From the NCBI GenBank assembly GCA_036897485.1, contig JAYMTF010001734.1, forward strand, positions 1 through 21,601: 21,601 nucleotides of DNA, given 5' to 3'. Position 1 is the stretch's first letter. Every line of letters starts with the position of its first letter. Under the pieces are notes generated by a model. The model was not told the DNA's origin, ran no database searches, and saw only the letters and a program-made list of their open reading frames with translations. Of this stretch, positions 1 to 10,800 are shown piece by piece. The position numbers were made by a program, and so were the translations under genes. Source of the DNA: Pelargonium nanum (Eukaryota; Streptophyta; Magnoliopsida; Geraniales; Geraniaceae).

Positions 1-300
1 GGCCACATTCTTCTTCTCTGCAACCCCCTCCTGCCGCCCTGCGCGCACACCAACCAGAAAAGTACTGCGAATCTACGCCGCCACACAACAAATAAACCCT
101 AACAAAACCTAAACTTGCTATCAGAGTAAGAGTTCGCTATCTAAACGAGAAAGACCGCAATTTTGATATATGAAAATTCAAGAGAGTGTCGCCGCTCTGA
201 AATCAAGAGCAGTCGTAACCGAACAAAAATCCTAATCGACTCTGAAAACGGCAGAGAGAAAGAGATGCACAAACCGTAAGTAGAAAAATAATTTGTTATT
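1..300 (-). other. Possible 5' end/promoter of a divergent gene leaving the window
   Basis: This stretch is visibly richer in G and C than the AT-rich DNA that follows. It carries a telo-box (AAACCCTAA, 94-102), an element typical of plant promoters and leaders of ribosomal and translation genes. Read on the minus strand, a leader-like sequence with the telo-box runs to an ATG at 8-6 (context AAGAAGAATGTGG), so the window may begin inside the first codons of a minus-strand gene. A pyrimidine-rich tract followed by TTTTCAG is also visible on the minus strand near 240-265. No usable length of protein is present, so the product is unknown. A plus-strand reading (ATGCACAAACC before GTAAGT at 264-279) is an alternative I could not exclude. 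Confidence 0.3.
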
Positions 301-660
301 ATATGTGTTTGTTACTTTGTTCAATACAAATAATATAAGCATAATATAATTGAATCATTATCAATACAAAAAGACTGGTTGAGAGAAAAACTATTATAAG
401 AAAACAGAGAGAAAAGAGAAAGGTGAGAGTTTCCTGCAATATAAGAGTTTTTTTATTTTTAAATAATACAATATAAGAGTTTTTTTATATTTTTAAATAA
501 TACAATATAAGAGTTTATATCATTTAAATAATTATTCCTGATATAAAAAAAAATTATTCCTAAATGATTAAAATAATATAATAGTAAAATAAAAGAATTT
601 ATTTGAGTGTGGTCCCTCGTAGAATTTTTATTATTATACCATAGCATCTTCGTAATCAGC
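301..660. other. AT-rich intergenic stretch
   Basis: Very AT-rich DNA with no codon-like structure on either strand. It contains the three-unit minisatellite listed separately. The short open frame on the minus strand here is built from the A/T-rich repeat and is not credible as a gene. Confidence 0.6.
438..537. repeat. Three-unit AT-rich minisatellite (about 32-34 bp period)
   Basis: Three consecutive units at 438-469, 470-503 and 504-about 537 each begin AATATAAGAGTTT, run through a T-rich tract and end with a form of TTTAAATAAT. Units 1 and 2 differ mainly by a small T/AT indel; unit 3 has lost part of its T tract. This is a local tandem array. Confidence 0.85.
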
Positions 661-1000
661 TACATCACCCATCTACAGTTCACCATTCCAGTTCTTTCAT
701 CGAGACCGTTAAATCATCATTTTATTCCATCACACTGACTCAAAGAAAGATTGACGGCCAGAAAGAAGAAACCGAAAGATAAATGAACGGAGAACCGCAG
801 ATGAACAGTTCCCGGTATTTTTAAAGAGACACAAAAGCCAAATAATACACGTTCCCTGAATCGTAGAGTTTGTGCGAAATTGGTTTGTTTCAAGTCAAGA
901 AGACAAAGCCGTACAGTGCCAATCAGATTCTTTCACTGTTGCTCTTGCCTCAATCATCGCCTTTTTCATCCATTTTTGGCGATTTCTCTATCAGCTCCAG
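661..1000 (+). promoter_or_regulatory. Promoter and first leader exon of the MYB-CC gene
   Basis: This segment precedes a probable leader intron whose donor is CTCCAG|GTTCGA at 1000/1001. A TATA-like TATTTTTAAA lies at about 816-825, so transcription could start near 845-870; this is an inference. The sequence from about 870 to 1000 is T/C-rich with no ATG in good context, as expected of an untranslated leader exon. I did not see a phosphate-starvation P1BS element (GNATATNC) here by eye. Confidence 0.45.
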
Positions 1001-2447
1001 GTTCGATTTGATTAGCAACTTCGAGTTTCCGATTCAATTGTACAATTTTTACTGTTGGGTTGTGTTTGATTTGACAATTTTGATGACCCAGTTCGATTCC
1101 ATTTCGTTTCTTCGATTTTCATTTCTAGAGTTTATGTGATTTGGTTCTGATTTGAATAGGGTCGGGTCTTAATTTGTTAAAGTTTGAGTTTTTGTTGCTG
1201 CTGGATTGCTGTGAATTGATGATGTTTTCTGTTTGTGATGATGTTTGGAGTTCGTTTTGTATGGTGGGTGATTTTATTGGATGAAACTGATTTGTTGTTA
1301 TGTGTTGACATATGGTTGTGCTTTGCTCTTTGGGTGTTGTGTATAGTTGCTTTCTGGGTTGTGATTCTTAGGGTTGTATTGGGATGGTGAGTATATGTTC
1401 ATTGAGCTGAGAGGAGTTAGATGGTTGAGGGCTGAGGTGGATTTTGCTACAAATTTGAGCTTGCGGTCCATGTTTCTTGTTTTACCTTCATGTTAATGCT
1501 GTGTTTGCTCTTAGGGCTCTGTGTGCTTGTTTTTTGTGGTGAAGTTTAGAGTTGGTTTGGTGTATTCTGTTGTATCTATAGCATTGTAAAGATGCAACTG
1601 AGTTGTGGTTTTGTTTTGCATATGGTTATGCACTTATGCTATGCTCTTTGGGTGTTGCGTTTAGCTGTTTCTATGTTTGTGATGCTTACTGTTTTTTTCC
1701 CTTCTTATAGGCAAGTGTCTCCGTAGTTATGGGAATTGGAATCAGCATTTTGATAGTTATTTTGTATTTGTGATGCTTGGAGTTGTATTTGAATTGTGGG
1801 TATATGCTCTTTTGAGTGGAGTTGTGACTTGTAGTGAGTGGAGCTAGAACTGAGGGCTGTCTGGTGGATCGTGATCCATGTTTGTGATGACCCAAATTTT
1901 AAGATTGAGCCAATTTTTTAAATGGCGATCTTACTGTATAGGCTTGGGTTTTCTACGCTCCAAGTTTCACTGGATCGTCTGTGTAACAGTTCATCACAAC
2001 ATATTTGTGGATATGGATCCATTTTGCACCTTAAAATATTTTTAGTGTCTGATAATTGTCTAGGCCCTGTGTTTTCTAAGTGTCTCTCTCAGCACTCTTA
2101 AGTCAACATCTTTTTCTGCTTAGCCTTAACTAAGCGAACTTCACTTGATTATTATTATTATTATTTTTTTGTTCCCCTAGGCTTTTAAATAGTAAAAGAA
2201 TGTCAAATGCTTTAATGCTCCTGAAAGGGAAAAGACCACAAAATAAGTTTAGACTTGTCATTTTGAACTATACTGAGAACTGATAATCAAGAGTAGTCCG
2301 CATTACAACTGCTTTCACCTTATGATTTTGCATTATTGTTGATTAGCAACTTCATACTCTTGACAGGTACCAGTGTGATTGCATCACTGAGAATATGTAG
2401 TTGTGGTGTTTAGACACTTTTATCTTTATTTTGTTACATATTGGCAG
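1001..2447 (+). other. Probable 5' leader intron of the MYB-CC gene
   Basis: From 1001 the sequence becomes strongly T/G-rich and lacks coding structure, as plant introns do. The donor is CCAG|GTTCGA at 1000/1001. The best acceptor is a pyrimidine-rich tract ending TTGGCAG at 2447, leaving an untranslated exon segment of 2448-2609 before the start codon. TGACAG at 2366 is an alternative acceptor. The intron holds diverged internal repeats (about 1309-1436 against 1621-1860) and an ATT microsatellite at about 2149-2164. Long leader introns are common in this class of plant gene, but these boundaries are predicted only. Confidence 0.5.
2149..2164. repeat. ATT trinucleotide microsatellite
   Basis: About five ATT units followed by a T run, inside the probable leader intron of the MYB-CC gene. 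A short simple repeat. Confidence 0.85.
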
Positions 2448-2609
2448 AAGACTAAGCTTTCTTGGAATCGATGATCAGCTGAACTGGTTAGTGCCCTTGG
2501 CCTTGATATATGCACTCTTTCTCAAGTAGAGAAGCTGAAAGATAGGTCGGTATCTGGTGCTATATTTTGATCATTATCTGTTCTTCCAACTCTAGAAGAA
2601 AGGACAACT
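2448..2609 (+). promoter_or_regulatory. 5' leader segment with two short upstream ORFs
   Basis: If the leader intron ends at 2447, the mature leader contains two upstream ATGs before the main start at 2610. The first opens a 3-residue frame (2471-2482), the second an 11-residue frame (2510-2545); both close before the main ATG. Such uORFs can lower initiation downstream, but neither is recognisable as a conserved peptide uORF. Confidence 0.4.
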
Positions 2610-5600
2610 ATGGGAAATCCCAGTTCACCGCAGGCATCTTTATTGCGCCCTAATAACATGCTGTTTACTTCAGCTTCGGGGATGTCTGCTGATAATCGTT
2701 TCTCTTCTGTTTTACAACACGAAAGGCATTCCCAGAAATCTCCATTATTTTCTTCATCAAGTGATAGAGCGTCTCGGCCTCTAACTCATTCTTCCCATTC
2801 AGAAGCACAAGATACATCATTCATAAATCACCTTAATGAGAATAAGGAAATTTCCTGGTACACAGATCCACTCAAGGAGTTCCTTGATCTCGCCCCTGAA
2901 GAAAATTCTGTCCAGAACGGGCATGCAGAAGGCAGCTCTGTTGTCATGGCATCTGAGGACCATACGAAGAGAGCTGAGTGGCAGGAGTGGGCAGATCAGT
3001 TAATTTCGGTTGATGATGCTCTGGAACCAAATTGGAGTGAGCTTATTGATGTCAATGAAGCAGATCCAAGAATTCAGGTTTTATTTCTAACTTCTAGTGA
3101 AATTGGATAAATGTGAATTAAAATTTCTTCAAAACGTCTTGTGAGGTTTTAAATTGATTGGTCTATACATAGAACTTCCCATGCCTTACTCCTACTTACT
3201 GTCTAAAATTGACATGTGTATATGTATGCAACCAAACAGTTGGATGAGATTCTGGATGTGTTACCCACGCCAGTGACCTATCTTTTCTGCATCCCGTTGT
3301 ATATGAAAATTCAAAACTACAAATACAAATGAAAATCTTGATTCTGTAGCCATAAGTGTGACAGGAAATACATATAAAGTTTGCTTCTCCTTCTGTTGCA
3401 GAAGCTTAGAAAGAGATCTCAGGCGAACATTATTTTTTTCCTCTTCATATAATATGGAATTTGTACATTCTTACAGGTGGTGGAACCATGCTCTGGTATC
3501 CCAGTGCAGCAACCCCACATTCATCACCAACAGACTGGATCATCTGGAGAAATTTGTGCTGTTACTAGCCCATCGTCATCTGCACCCCCAACGAAGGCTC
3601 GAATGCGATGGACGCCAGAACTTCATGAGACCTTTGTGGATGCTGTTAACAAGCTTGGTGGTAGTGAACGTGCGTAACCTGCTTAAGTCATAGTATACAG
3701 ATCGGTTTCATTTGGTTCTGAGAATCCATATCTTCTCATATGTTGACTTACCATTTTATCTTGCAGGAGCTACTCCAAAAGGTGTCTTAAAGCTCATGAA
3801 TGTTGAAGGCCTGACCATCTATCACGTAAAAAGCCACCTTCAGGTTTTAATAAATGCCTTTGCCCTTATTTTATTCCCTTAATCAAGCTTATTCATTATA
3901 TTGATTTTGATGAAAATATATTATCGTTTTTTTTTAAATTGTCAGAAATATCGCACGGCAAGATACAGACCAGAGTCATCAGAAGGAGATGGTGATTGCC
4001 TCCTCACTTATTTATTACTCTTGCAAACAAATGCATCTTTTGATCTTGAGAGGCTTGCTTACCCTTTTTTATATCTTTTCTTTGTGTATTCAGTTCCCTA
4101 TTTCCTTTATGCTCTGTGTCTATATCTGTGTCAATACAAAAGAATTTTCTAAAAGTAGACTTATTTGATACTGGATAGTCAAATCTGATAATTGTCTGGG
4201 TATCAGAGCTTTAAAAAAAATTCCTTTCGATATTTATGATCATTAATCCTCAGTGTGATTCCAGAGAATTCTTCAATTATTTTATTATCTTTCCTATTAT
4301 CTTTTTATATTGTAAATTATGGTCTCTCTCTCTCTCTCTGGGTAATATATGTGTTAGTTCTGAGGGTTCATATATAGGAGAACAGAGTTCGATGATCTGT
4401 TGAAATTGTGTTCTCTTTGTCTCAGGAGTTTCAGAGAAAAAGATCACCCCTATTGAAGAATTAAAATCTCTGGACTTGAAAACGTAAGTGTATTCCATTT
4501 GTGCTCTACATCCAATGTCACATCGTTTATCTATGCTCTTTCATTTCTTTTTGAGGATGTTATACATATTTCAAGTATTAGGCTGTTCTACACCTGTGTT
4601 TTCCATCATTACTTAAAGGTATTTCTTTTTGTTATTCTAGTATCTGAGGCTATTAAGATTAAATGAGCTGTTCTCCTAATTGGTTTATTTGGTGGTTCCA
4701 TTTTCAGAACGAGGACGTCATCATAACGTTGACATATAAAATCTTGAAAAGAAAATGAAAAACCTTAAACAAATTAGTTACTAACCTGCGAAAAGTCCAA
4801 TGAAATCCCCTAATGTAATCACCATAAACTATAGTATTCTTCTTTTTTTATAAGAAAAATTATTATCTAGTCATAAAATACATATTGGTGAAAACTATGT
4901 CAGTTGTGCGGAAACATGCTACAGTAATGTATTTGCTTGTTACGCTTTGCTAGTGCGTTCAGTTGTAAACCTATTTCTCATTTATCTTATTGCTGATGGC
5001 CTGATGTAACATTTGAAATCTATGATAAGGGCTTTGGAGGAAAATTGTCATTATCTTTTAGTTTCTCCCTGTTTTTAAATTAAGGAATGCATGACTTAAT
5101 TTTGTAAGAGTTGCATATGGAGTTATTGGAGTGGTTCCACTCTCCAAGATAGATGAAATTATTTCCACTCTCCAAGATCTGAGCACCAACAGAAGAACTT
5201 CACAGTATATACACACAATGAGTAAAAGAAGAAAAAAAAAAACGAGTCTGGATCTATTCGGCCGGTTCATCTGGTTTTTCCTGGTTTAACTGGGCTTTTA
5301 ACCGCTTCTATCTATATCTTGTAGCTATATCTTTTGACTTTGCATCTCTTGTAGCAGTGAATTAACTTGTAGCTATATCTTTTGACTTTGCATCTCTTTT
5401 TTGGGCCACAGAACTATGGGGATCACGGAAGCATTACGGATGCAGATGGAAGTTCAGAAGCAGCTTCATGAACAACTTGAGGTAAGCATTTCAAGTTTCA
5501 CTTGTTATTTTCCAACATTAGAGCCTTTCCTATTTAAAGATTTAGTTTCACAGAAGGTTAAAGTTATTAAGTTGAGCTTCATTTTCAAGATACAAAAATA

Positions 5601-6438
5601 GCTTAAACTTTATTTATTTAGTTTCTGATCTTAAGTTTAGTTGCTATTAAGATGCCACAGACCTTTATTACTATTTTGATGGATAGAGCTTTATGTGTAA
5701 ATATTTACTTTGTTTACAAATGAACCCATTTAAATAATATTAATCTGATTTAGTTCATTAACCAAAGAACACTAATAAAACATTAACACAAACTCGTCAA
5801 TGTCGGGTTGATTTGGACTGGCTGGTCTATCAGTGACTAGGGTCTTATTTGCAGCCCTTAAAATGAACATTTCACGACCATTGGGAATTCCAATAGTTCG
5901 GGATTCATCTTACTAATCACATGTTATGACGAGTTACATTGCTACAAAATGCATGTTCCTTTTATGATTCACAACCAAAATAAACTCTATGATTGTAATA
6001 TTATCTAAATGTCAAACACGTGCTTATGTTGGTGTTAATTCGTGTATGCAGATTCAGAGAAATTTGCAATTACGAATTGAAGAACAGGGAAAATATCTCC
6101 AAATGATGTTTGAGAAACAGAGAAAGATTGGGGATGACAAGTTGAAGGCCACTTCATCCTCCATCGATGACCCCTCTGACCCGAATGCAATGCCGCCTCC
6201 ATCTGCGAATGACAAATCAGGAGCCTCAGTGGAAGATGGTGCCGGAAAAGCAAGTGACAATAATAATGGCAAATCCATGATCGGAGAAAGTAATTCCGAG
6301 GAGGCAAGCAGCAAGCAAAAGGCGCCGGAAACCCAAAACAACAAGGATGATGGGGAATGCAGCGACCCACCCCCGAAACGTGCAAGACTAGATGAAACAG
6401 AAGCATCAGCAGCAGCGGCGAAAGCTTCATCTCCTTGA
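2610..6438 (+). CDS. PHR1: MYB-CC (GARP) transcription factor, PHR1/PHL phosphate-starvation response type, 7 coding exons
   Basis: Exons are 2610-3077, 3477-3669, 3767-3843, 3946-3991, 4426-4483, 5412-5481 and 6052-6438, all with GT-AG introns; they join into 432 codons plus TGA. Residues 119-138 resemble the PHR N-terminal block ([16 protein letters not shown]). The single MYB/GARP repeat spans about 198-252 ([42 protein letters not shown]). The MYB-CC coiled coil spans about 283-329 ([36 protein letters not shown]). A basic NLS-like patch, [10 protein letters not shown], lies near the C-terminus. Family knowledge: PHR proteins bind P1BS sites (GNATATNC) as dimers, activate phosphate-starvation genes in the nucleus, and are held back by SPX proteins loaded with inositol pyrophosphate. 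K297, H300 and R312 match the spacing of the sensing surface in Arabidopsis PHR1. The N-terminus is shorter than in many PHR1 orthologues, so PHR1 versus PHL1 is unresolved. The start is the first ATG after an acceptor-like tract that opens the frame. Confidence 0.93.
4323..4339. repeat. CT dinucleotide microsatellite in intron 4 of the MYB-CC gene
   Basis: An uninterrupted TC/CT run of about eight units, roughly 90 bases upstream of the acceptor of exon 5. It is part of the pyrimidine-rich end of the intron. Confidence 0.85.
5135..5178. repeat. 16-bp direct repeat in intron 5 of the MYB-CC gene
   Basis: TTCCACTCTCCAAGAT occurs identically at 5135-5150 and 5163-5178 (period 28 bp). It is a small local duplication inside the longest coding-region intron (4484-5411). 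Confidence 0.85.
5318..5398. repeat. Exact 33-bp tandem duplication just before the acceptor of exon 6 (MYB-CC gene)
   Basis: Positions 5318-5350 and 5366-5398 are identical over 33 bases (core CTATATCTTTTGACTTTGCA), separated by 15 bases. The second copy ends 13 bases before the AG (5410-5411) that opens exon 6, so it supplies the pyrimidine-rich/branch-point region of that acceptor; the first copy is a spare. Identity suggests a recent duplication. TGTAG and GCAG right after copy 1 could act as decoy acceptors, but their use would add in-frame stops. Confidence 0.9.
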
Positions 6439-6900
6439 TTGTTGTGTCCGGAAAGGACATGGATGGAAGTTATGTGGGTTGCGAAGAGAGCGAAAGTGAG
6501 TCTAATAGGATGCTATTAAGGTCCACAACTTTCGAATCTTTGATGATTTCCAAATGATTGAATATGAGGATTGGTTTTGTGTTGGTGAAGGGAATTTTTG
6601 TCAGCACAAGAAGGGGTTTGTGTATATTTGTAGGATGTATCGTTGAACTTGTGCAGTTTAGTCTGAAACTATCTGACCTACTCATTAACTTAAAACAAAC
6701 TATGCTGTATGCTATATGGCCCATCAAGTTCTCTATTGATTTGGGGCATGTACAGGGTGAAGAGTGTCAATCTCGCCCCGTTTCTGTATATAAAAACTCT
6801 GTCCTCGTCTATGCACAGGAAGTAATATTTACCTCCGTTCTCATTTTCACCCAAGTTCTAGACAGGAATAAACAAATTCTCGTGATTACACTTGAAATTA
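6439..6900 (+). other. 3' UTR and end of the MYB-CC gene
   Basis: Non-coding sequence after the TGA. An AATAAA at 6867-6872 is a candidate polyadenylation signal about 430 bases past the stop. Plant signals are loose, so an earlier cleavage site is equally possible. The open frames on both strands here look random in composition. Confidence 0.4.
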
Positions 6901-7345
6901 TAAATATAAAATTTATTTAAAAATGGCGAAAATTTTATTGCACAATTCGAATGTACATTCTTGTTAAGATTTAAACATCCGTTGTACTGGCACGTGATAA
7001 AAAAATTATTCACTAATTATACAAATACAAATGGAAAATAACCAAATAGTGTCGAACTGTTCTAGACAATTTTTTTCAGTTGAGCTAAGGTAGTTCTCTT
7101 CTTCTGACCTAAAAAATTAACTCATACCATTAGCAAAGTTGGTTCAAACCGAAATTCAAAACGTTTAAACCGTTTAACCAAACCGATACCTGCTCTAGCT
7201 ATATGATATGTAAATGAAACAAAATTACATAAAAATGGAAACTTTACTAGTGATGTCTATCCCTATGGCGGCATGTTCAACCCCATTCATTTTATTTTTA
7301 TTTTCCATTTTAAAAATTCGCTGGTCTCTGGTCTGGCCTTGATCA
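6901..7345 (+). promoter_or_regulatory. Intergenic region/promoter of PEX12 with a G-box
   Basis: AT-rich, with no gene on either strand. CACGTG (6991-6996) is a G-box core of the kind bound by bZIP and bHLH factors. Around 7140-7190 there is a patch rich in AAACCG/GTTTAAACC words, resembling degraded transposon-derived sequence. No clear TATA box was identified. Confidence 0.4.
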
Positions 7346-7445
7346 AGACTCGTGACTCGTCTTCTTTGGGAGTGTGTGTGTGTGAGAGAGAGGAGTGAGA
7401 TTCATCTGAGCAACAACAGTAATTGCAGAGAGAGAGAGAGAGAGG
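7346..7445 (+). promoter_or_regulatory. Probable PEX12 5' leader with GT and GA microsatellites
   Basis: A (GT)n-(GA)n run at about 7371-7392 and a second pure (GA)n run at about 7427-7443 end two bases before the ATG at 7446. GA-rich leaders are common in plants and can be bound by BPC/GAGA-binding proteins. No upstream ATG lies in this stretch. Confidence 0.55.
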
Positions 7446-7769
7446 ATGTTGTTTCAGGTGGGAGGGCAAGGGACGCGACCCACCTTCTTCGAGATGGCCG
7501 CCGCTCAACAGCTCCCGGCCAGTCTCCGAGCCGCTCTTACTTACTCCTTCGGCGTATGCTCCTATCTCTATATTTAATTTCTCTCTGTAAATTGCCCTGC
7601 TTTGTTACCATTTTCACGATTTTTTTATGTAAGTGGGTACCAATATATTGGAGATACAGCTCAATTTCCATCTGGGTTTTCCATAATTGTTTCGAATTTT
7701 TACTTTCCAATACTGGTAGTCTCATGAATTTTGTGTGTTTGATGTATAAACAATTATGGGCAAAGTCCA

Positions 7770-7800
<31 letters not shown>

Positions 7801-10800
7801 TGAGGTGAAACTCGCAAGTATGAGTGAGCAAAGGTGATTTTGGGTTATAAATAACTCATAGATGGTGCTTTTGGAGGTAGGATCATGTTGTAATAGTTGT
7901 GTTTCATGCATTAGTCAATTTTGCTGACCCTTATTATTTGCTTAAACTCCTAGTAATGTGGCTCTTTCAGTCTTGGGGCAATTCATTTCAAGTGTTTTTA
8001 GATAAGCAGCAGAATTACGGGTTACAGCACCTCGATAGGGTACCACTTTGCGTAATGGAATGCTGGAATTTTTTTGTTTACTTTGAAGCACTGGATTAGC
8101 AATTTTGTGTTACTGGTGACCGATTTTTGGTCCGTTTAGTGAAGCCTATTAATTGAAGGGGTTTGCATTTATTGCTTCATCATTGCGACCGTTTAAGTCA
8201 ATGTGTTATTTTACAGGTATTGGCGTTAAGAAGACCTTTCTTCCACAGGGTGTTAGATTATGAAGATGAATGCTATGCTTTGCTGATGTTGATTCTTGAA
8301 GCCCATAGCTTACGAACCACAGGTTTCTTCTTTTCTATTTATTTCTTACTACCTTGCTGTTAGCTTCTGCCAGTGTCCTTAATTATGGAACTGTATGCTG
8401 GTATTGCTTTGTACTTACTGATCCATTGATAGCTACTATGATTATCACCTGGATAGCAATTTACATAATGTAGTTTAAAACATGCTTTACTTGGTATAGC
8501 AGATATTGGCATGCTCGTAATTTTCCATCTCTTACTAATCCCTGCTCGTATGTTAAAATAGAACCCTTCGGTTATTCTAAGACGCATTGGAGTACCATTG
8601 AATGGTTATAAGAAAGTAAATGTGGAGCATCGGGCAGCATTTACTTTAAGAAAGGATTACGAAGGGAGTGAAACCACTTGAGCTTGGATAGAAAGAAAAA
8701 AAAAATAGTCGTAGCAACTAGAGAAAAAGAGACCTTTGCATTTCTTATTTTATCTTTTTCATATGCAGTTTTTGTCTTTTGAACAGATTATGTATACTCT
8801 TAGAGGAGCTTTGTGCTTTAACTAAATTAAGTTGCTCTTTATATAATCTAGAGCTGATTCATTTGTATTCTGTTCTCCTTTAGATGCTTCTTTCTCTGAA
8901 TCTCTTTATGGTCTGAGAAGGAGAGCTGTGAAGATAAAAGTAAAGAAGGATGATGCACGTTTAAACTTAGGCGATAGAATTCATCACTCTGGCTTAGAAA
9001 AGCACCAAAAAGCTCTATCAGTTGTATTTCTGGTACAGCCTCTTCTCTTATCTGAGTATAGTTCTTGATTTGTGAAATTTGAATTTATTTTCATTGGTTG
9101 ATGCAATAGCTTATTCTCTGTAAGATATTCTAGTATTCGTGGTGCTTCTTGTTTCAAACGGTTCTTGGCCTACAAGATGAAAGAATCTCATTCATGATCC
9201 AGTTTAATCCCGGAGCTGTTGTATGTTAAATTTGGTGTACAGTATGGCCTGGAGATTGTATTGGTCACTGTTCGGCTATGATAATTTTCTGTATTCTGTG
9301 TTGACTCTGTTTGTTGTTAATTGATGACTTAATACATGCAAGGTACGAGTCTTTTAGACACACTTTTTGCCAAATATCTAACTGACTTTTTCTTGTGTTT
9401 TCTGCATGCTTATATCCTCTTTTAGCCCCATCACTATTTTAGAAGGCAAGCAATTTGATCTACCTAAGTGTGCAAGATTAGTTCCGAATCTTTTTTCTTT
9501 TAACATGGAGATCAAGGTTTCATGTTCATTTATAGAAGCACTCTCTTAAATTATGTTTGACCCACAAGTAGGGTTGTTCATTGGTCAAAAACTGGACCAC
9601 ATCGAACCGAATGCCGATTTTTATAGAATTTTCGGACTGAAGACAAGTCCAAAATAATTTGTCTTGGACGGGATCGGACCCGAAAATGACCACACTGGAC
9701 CAAACTGAAGTGAAGTTAATAATTAAGACGTGTATGACTCTACTACTCTCTATATGTGTGTGTACAATATACAGTTTGAATGAATTTTTATTTCATTCTT
9801 TGCAAATATTTTCCGTTTCCCCTTCAGTTTGCTGTGTGCCTTTTTGTGTTTTGTGACTATTATCTTTCCTGTTTGTATATAGAATATAGATTGCGTCATC
9901 TAGAAGAGAATCAAGTTTGCTTATCTGTTAGATTTATTTCTGCACCCTTCAAATGATAGTTAGATGAAGGGTCATAACATGTGGACTGTATCTATTTTGT
10001 TCAGGTTGTGTTGCCATATTTCAAGTCAAAATTGCACTCAATCTATAACAAAGAAAGGGAAGCCAGGCTTCAAGCAAGTTTATGGGGAGATAGTGATGAA
10101 AGATTTGGCGAGACTAACTTCTTTGATGGTGGAGAGGAATCTCTCATTACAAGAAGGGATACTGTGGATACAGAGGTGTCAGTCAGAACACGTTTAACAA
10201 AGAGGATTCAAAAAGTTATAGGTGCTTGCTACCCATGGATACATGCTAGTAGTGAAGGTAAACAATACTTTTAGTTTTAACTCGTCCTTTATTGACCAAG
10301 GTAAACACTAGATGGTATCGTTACCAAGTTCTGCCACTATTTGCAGTGCTTTCTGTTTGTGGTGTTAACTTTTTGCTTTATCATTTGAAATATGTTTCAA
10401 CTACCAAGAATAGTTCTAGAAGTGATATTCATTCTTTGAGATCCTACTTTATTAATGTACTCCGATCTATATCTCTTACCAAGCAAAAAATAAAGTTGAG
10501 CCTCTGAATCAGTTCTTTAGCTTTTGAACCCATCTTCATGTTGATTTGTTGCCTTATGATGTTTGCTTAGAAGTGATGTAGTTCTGTATCCAAATTCACA
10601 CTATAATTGTTCTAAGCTAATCTCTTATGATGTAGGATTCTCCTTTGCTTATCAGCTGTTATATCTATTGGATGCCACGGGGTTCTATTCTCTAGGATTA
10701 CATGCTCTTGGGATTCAAGTCTGTCGAGCCACGGGACAAGAGCTGGTAATATGCTCAGAAAAAAAAAAACAGCTAGCAATTTTACTTATCATTGTGTTTA

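Noticed and set aside
264-279. Start codon plus splice donor (ATGCACAAACC|GTAAGT) as first exon of a plus-strand gene
   Set aside because: No downstream exon continues this frame before the PHR leader; four codons are not enough to support a gene.
6035-6460. Long minus-strand open frames opposite the last PHR exon
   Set aside because: They mirror the real exon 7 on the plus strand, which has MYB-CC homology; the reverse frames are Cys/His/Leu-rich shadows with no recognisable domain.
7752-7840. Insertion of a retroposed sequence marked by the 25-T run
   Set aside because: No target duplication or transposon body was found next to the T run; a simple homopolymer expansion in an intron explains it.
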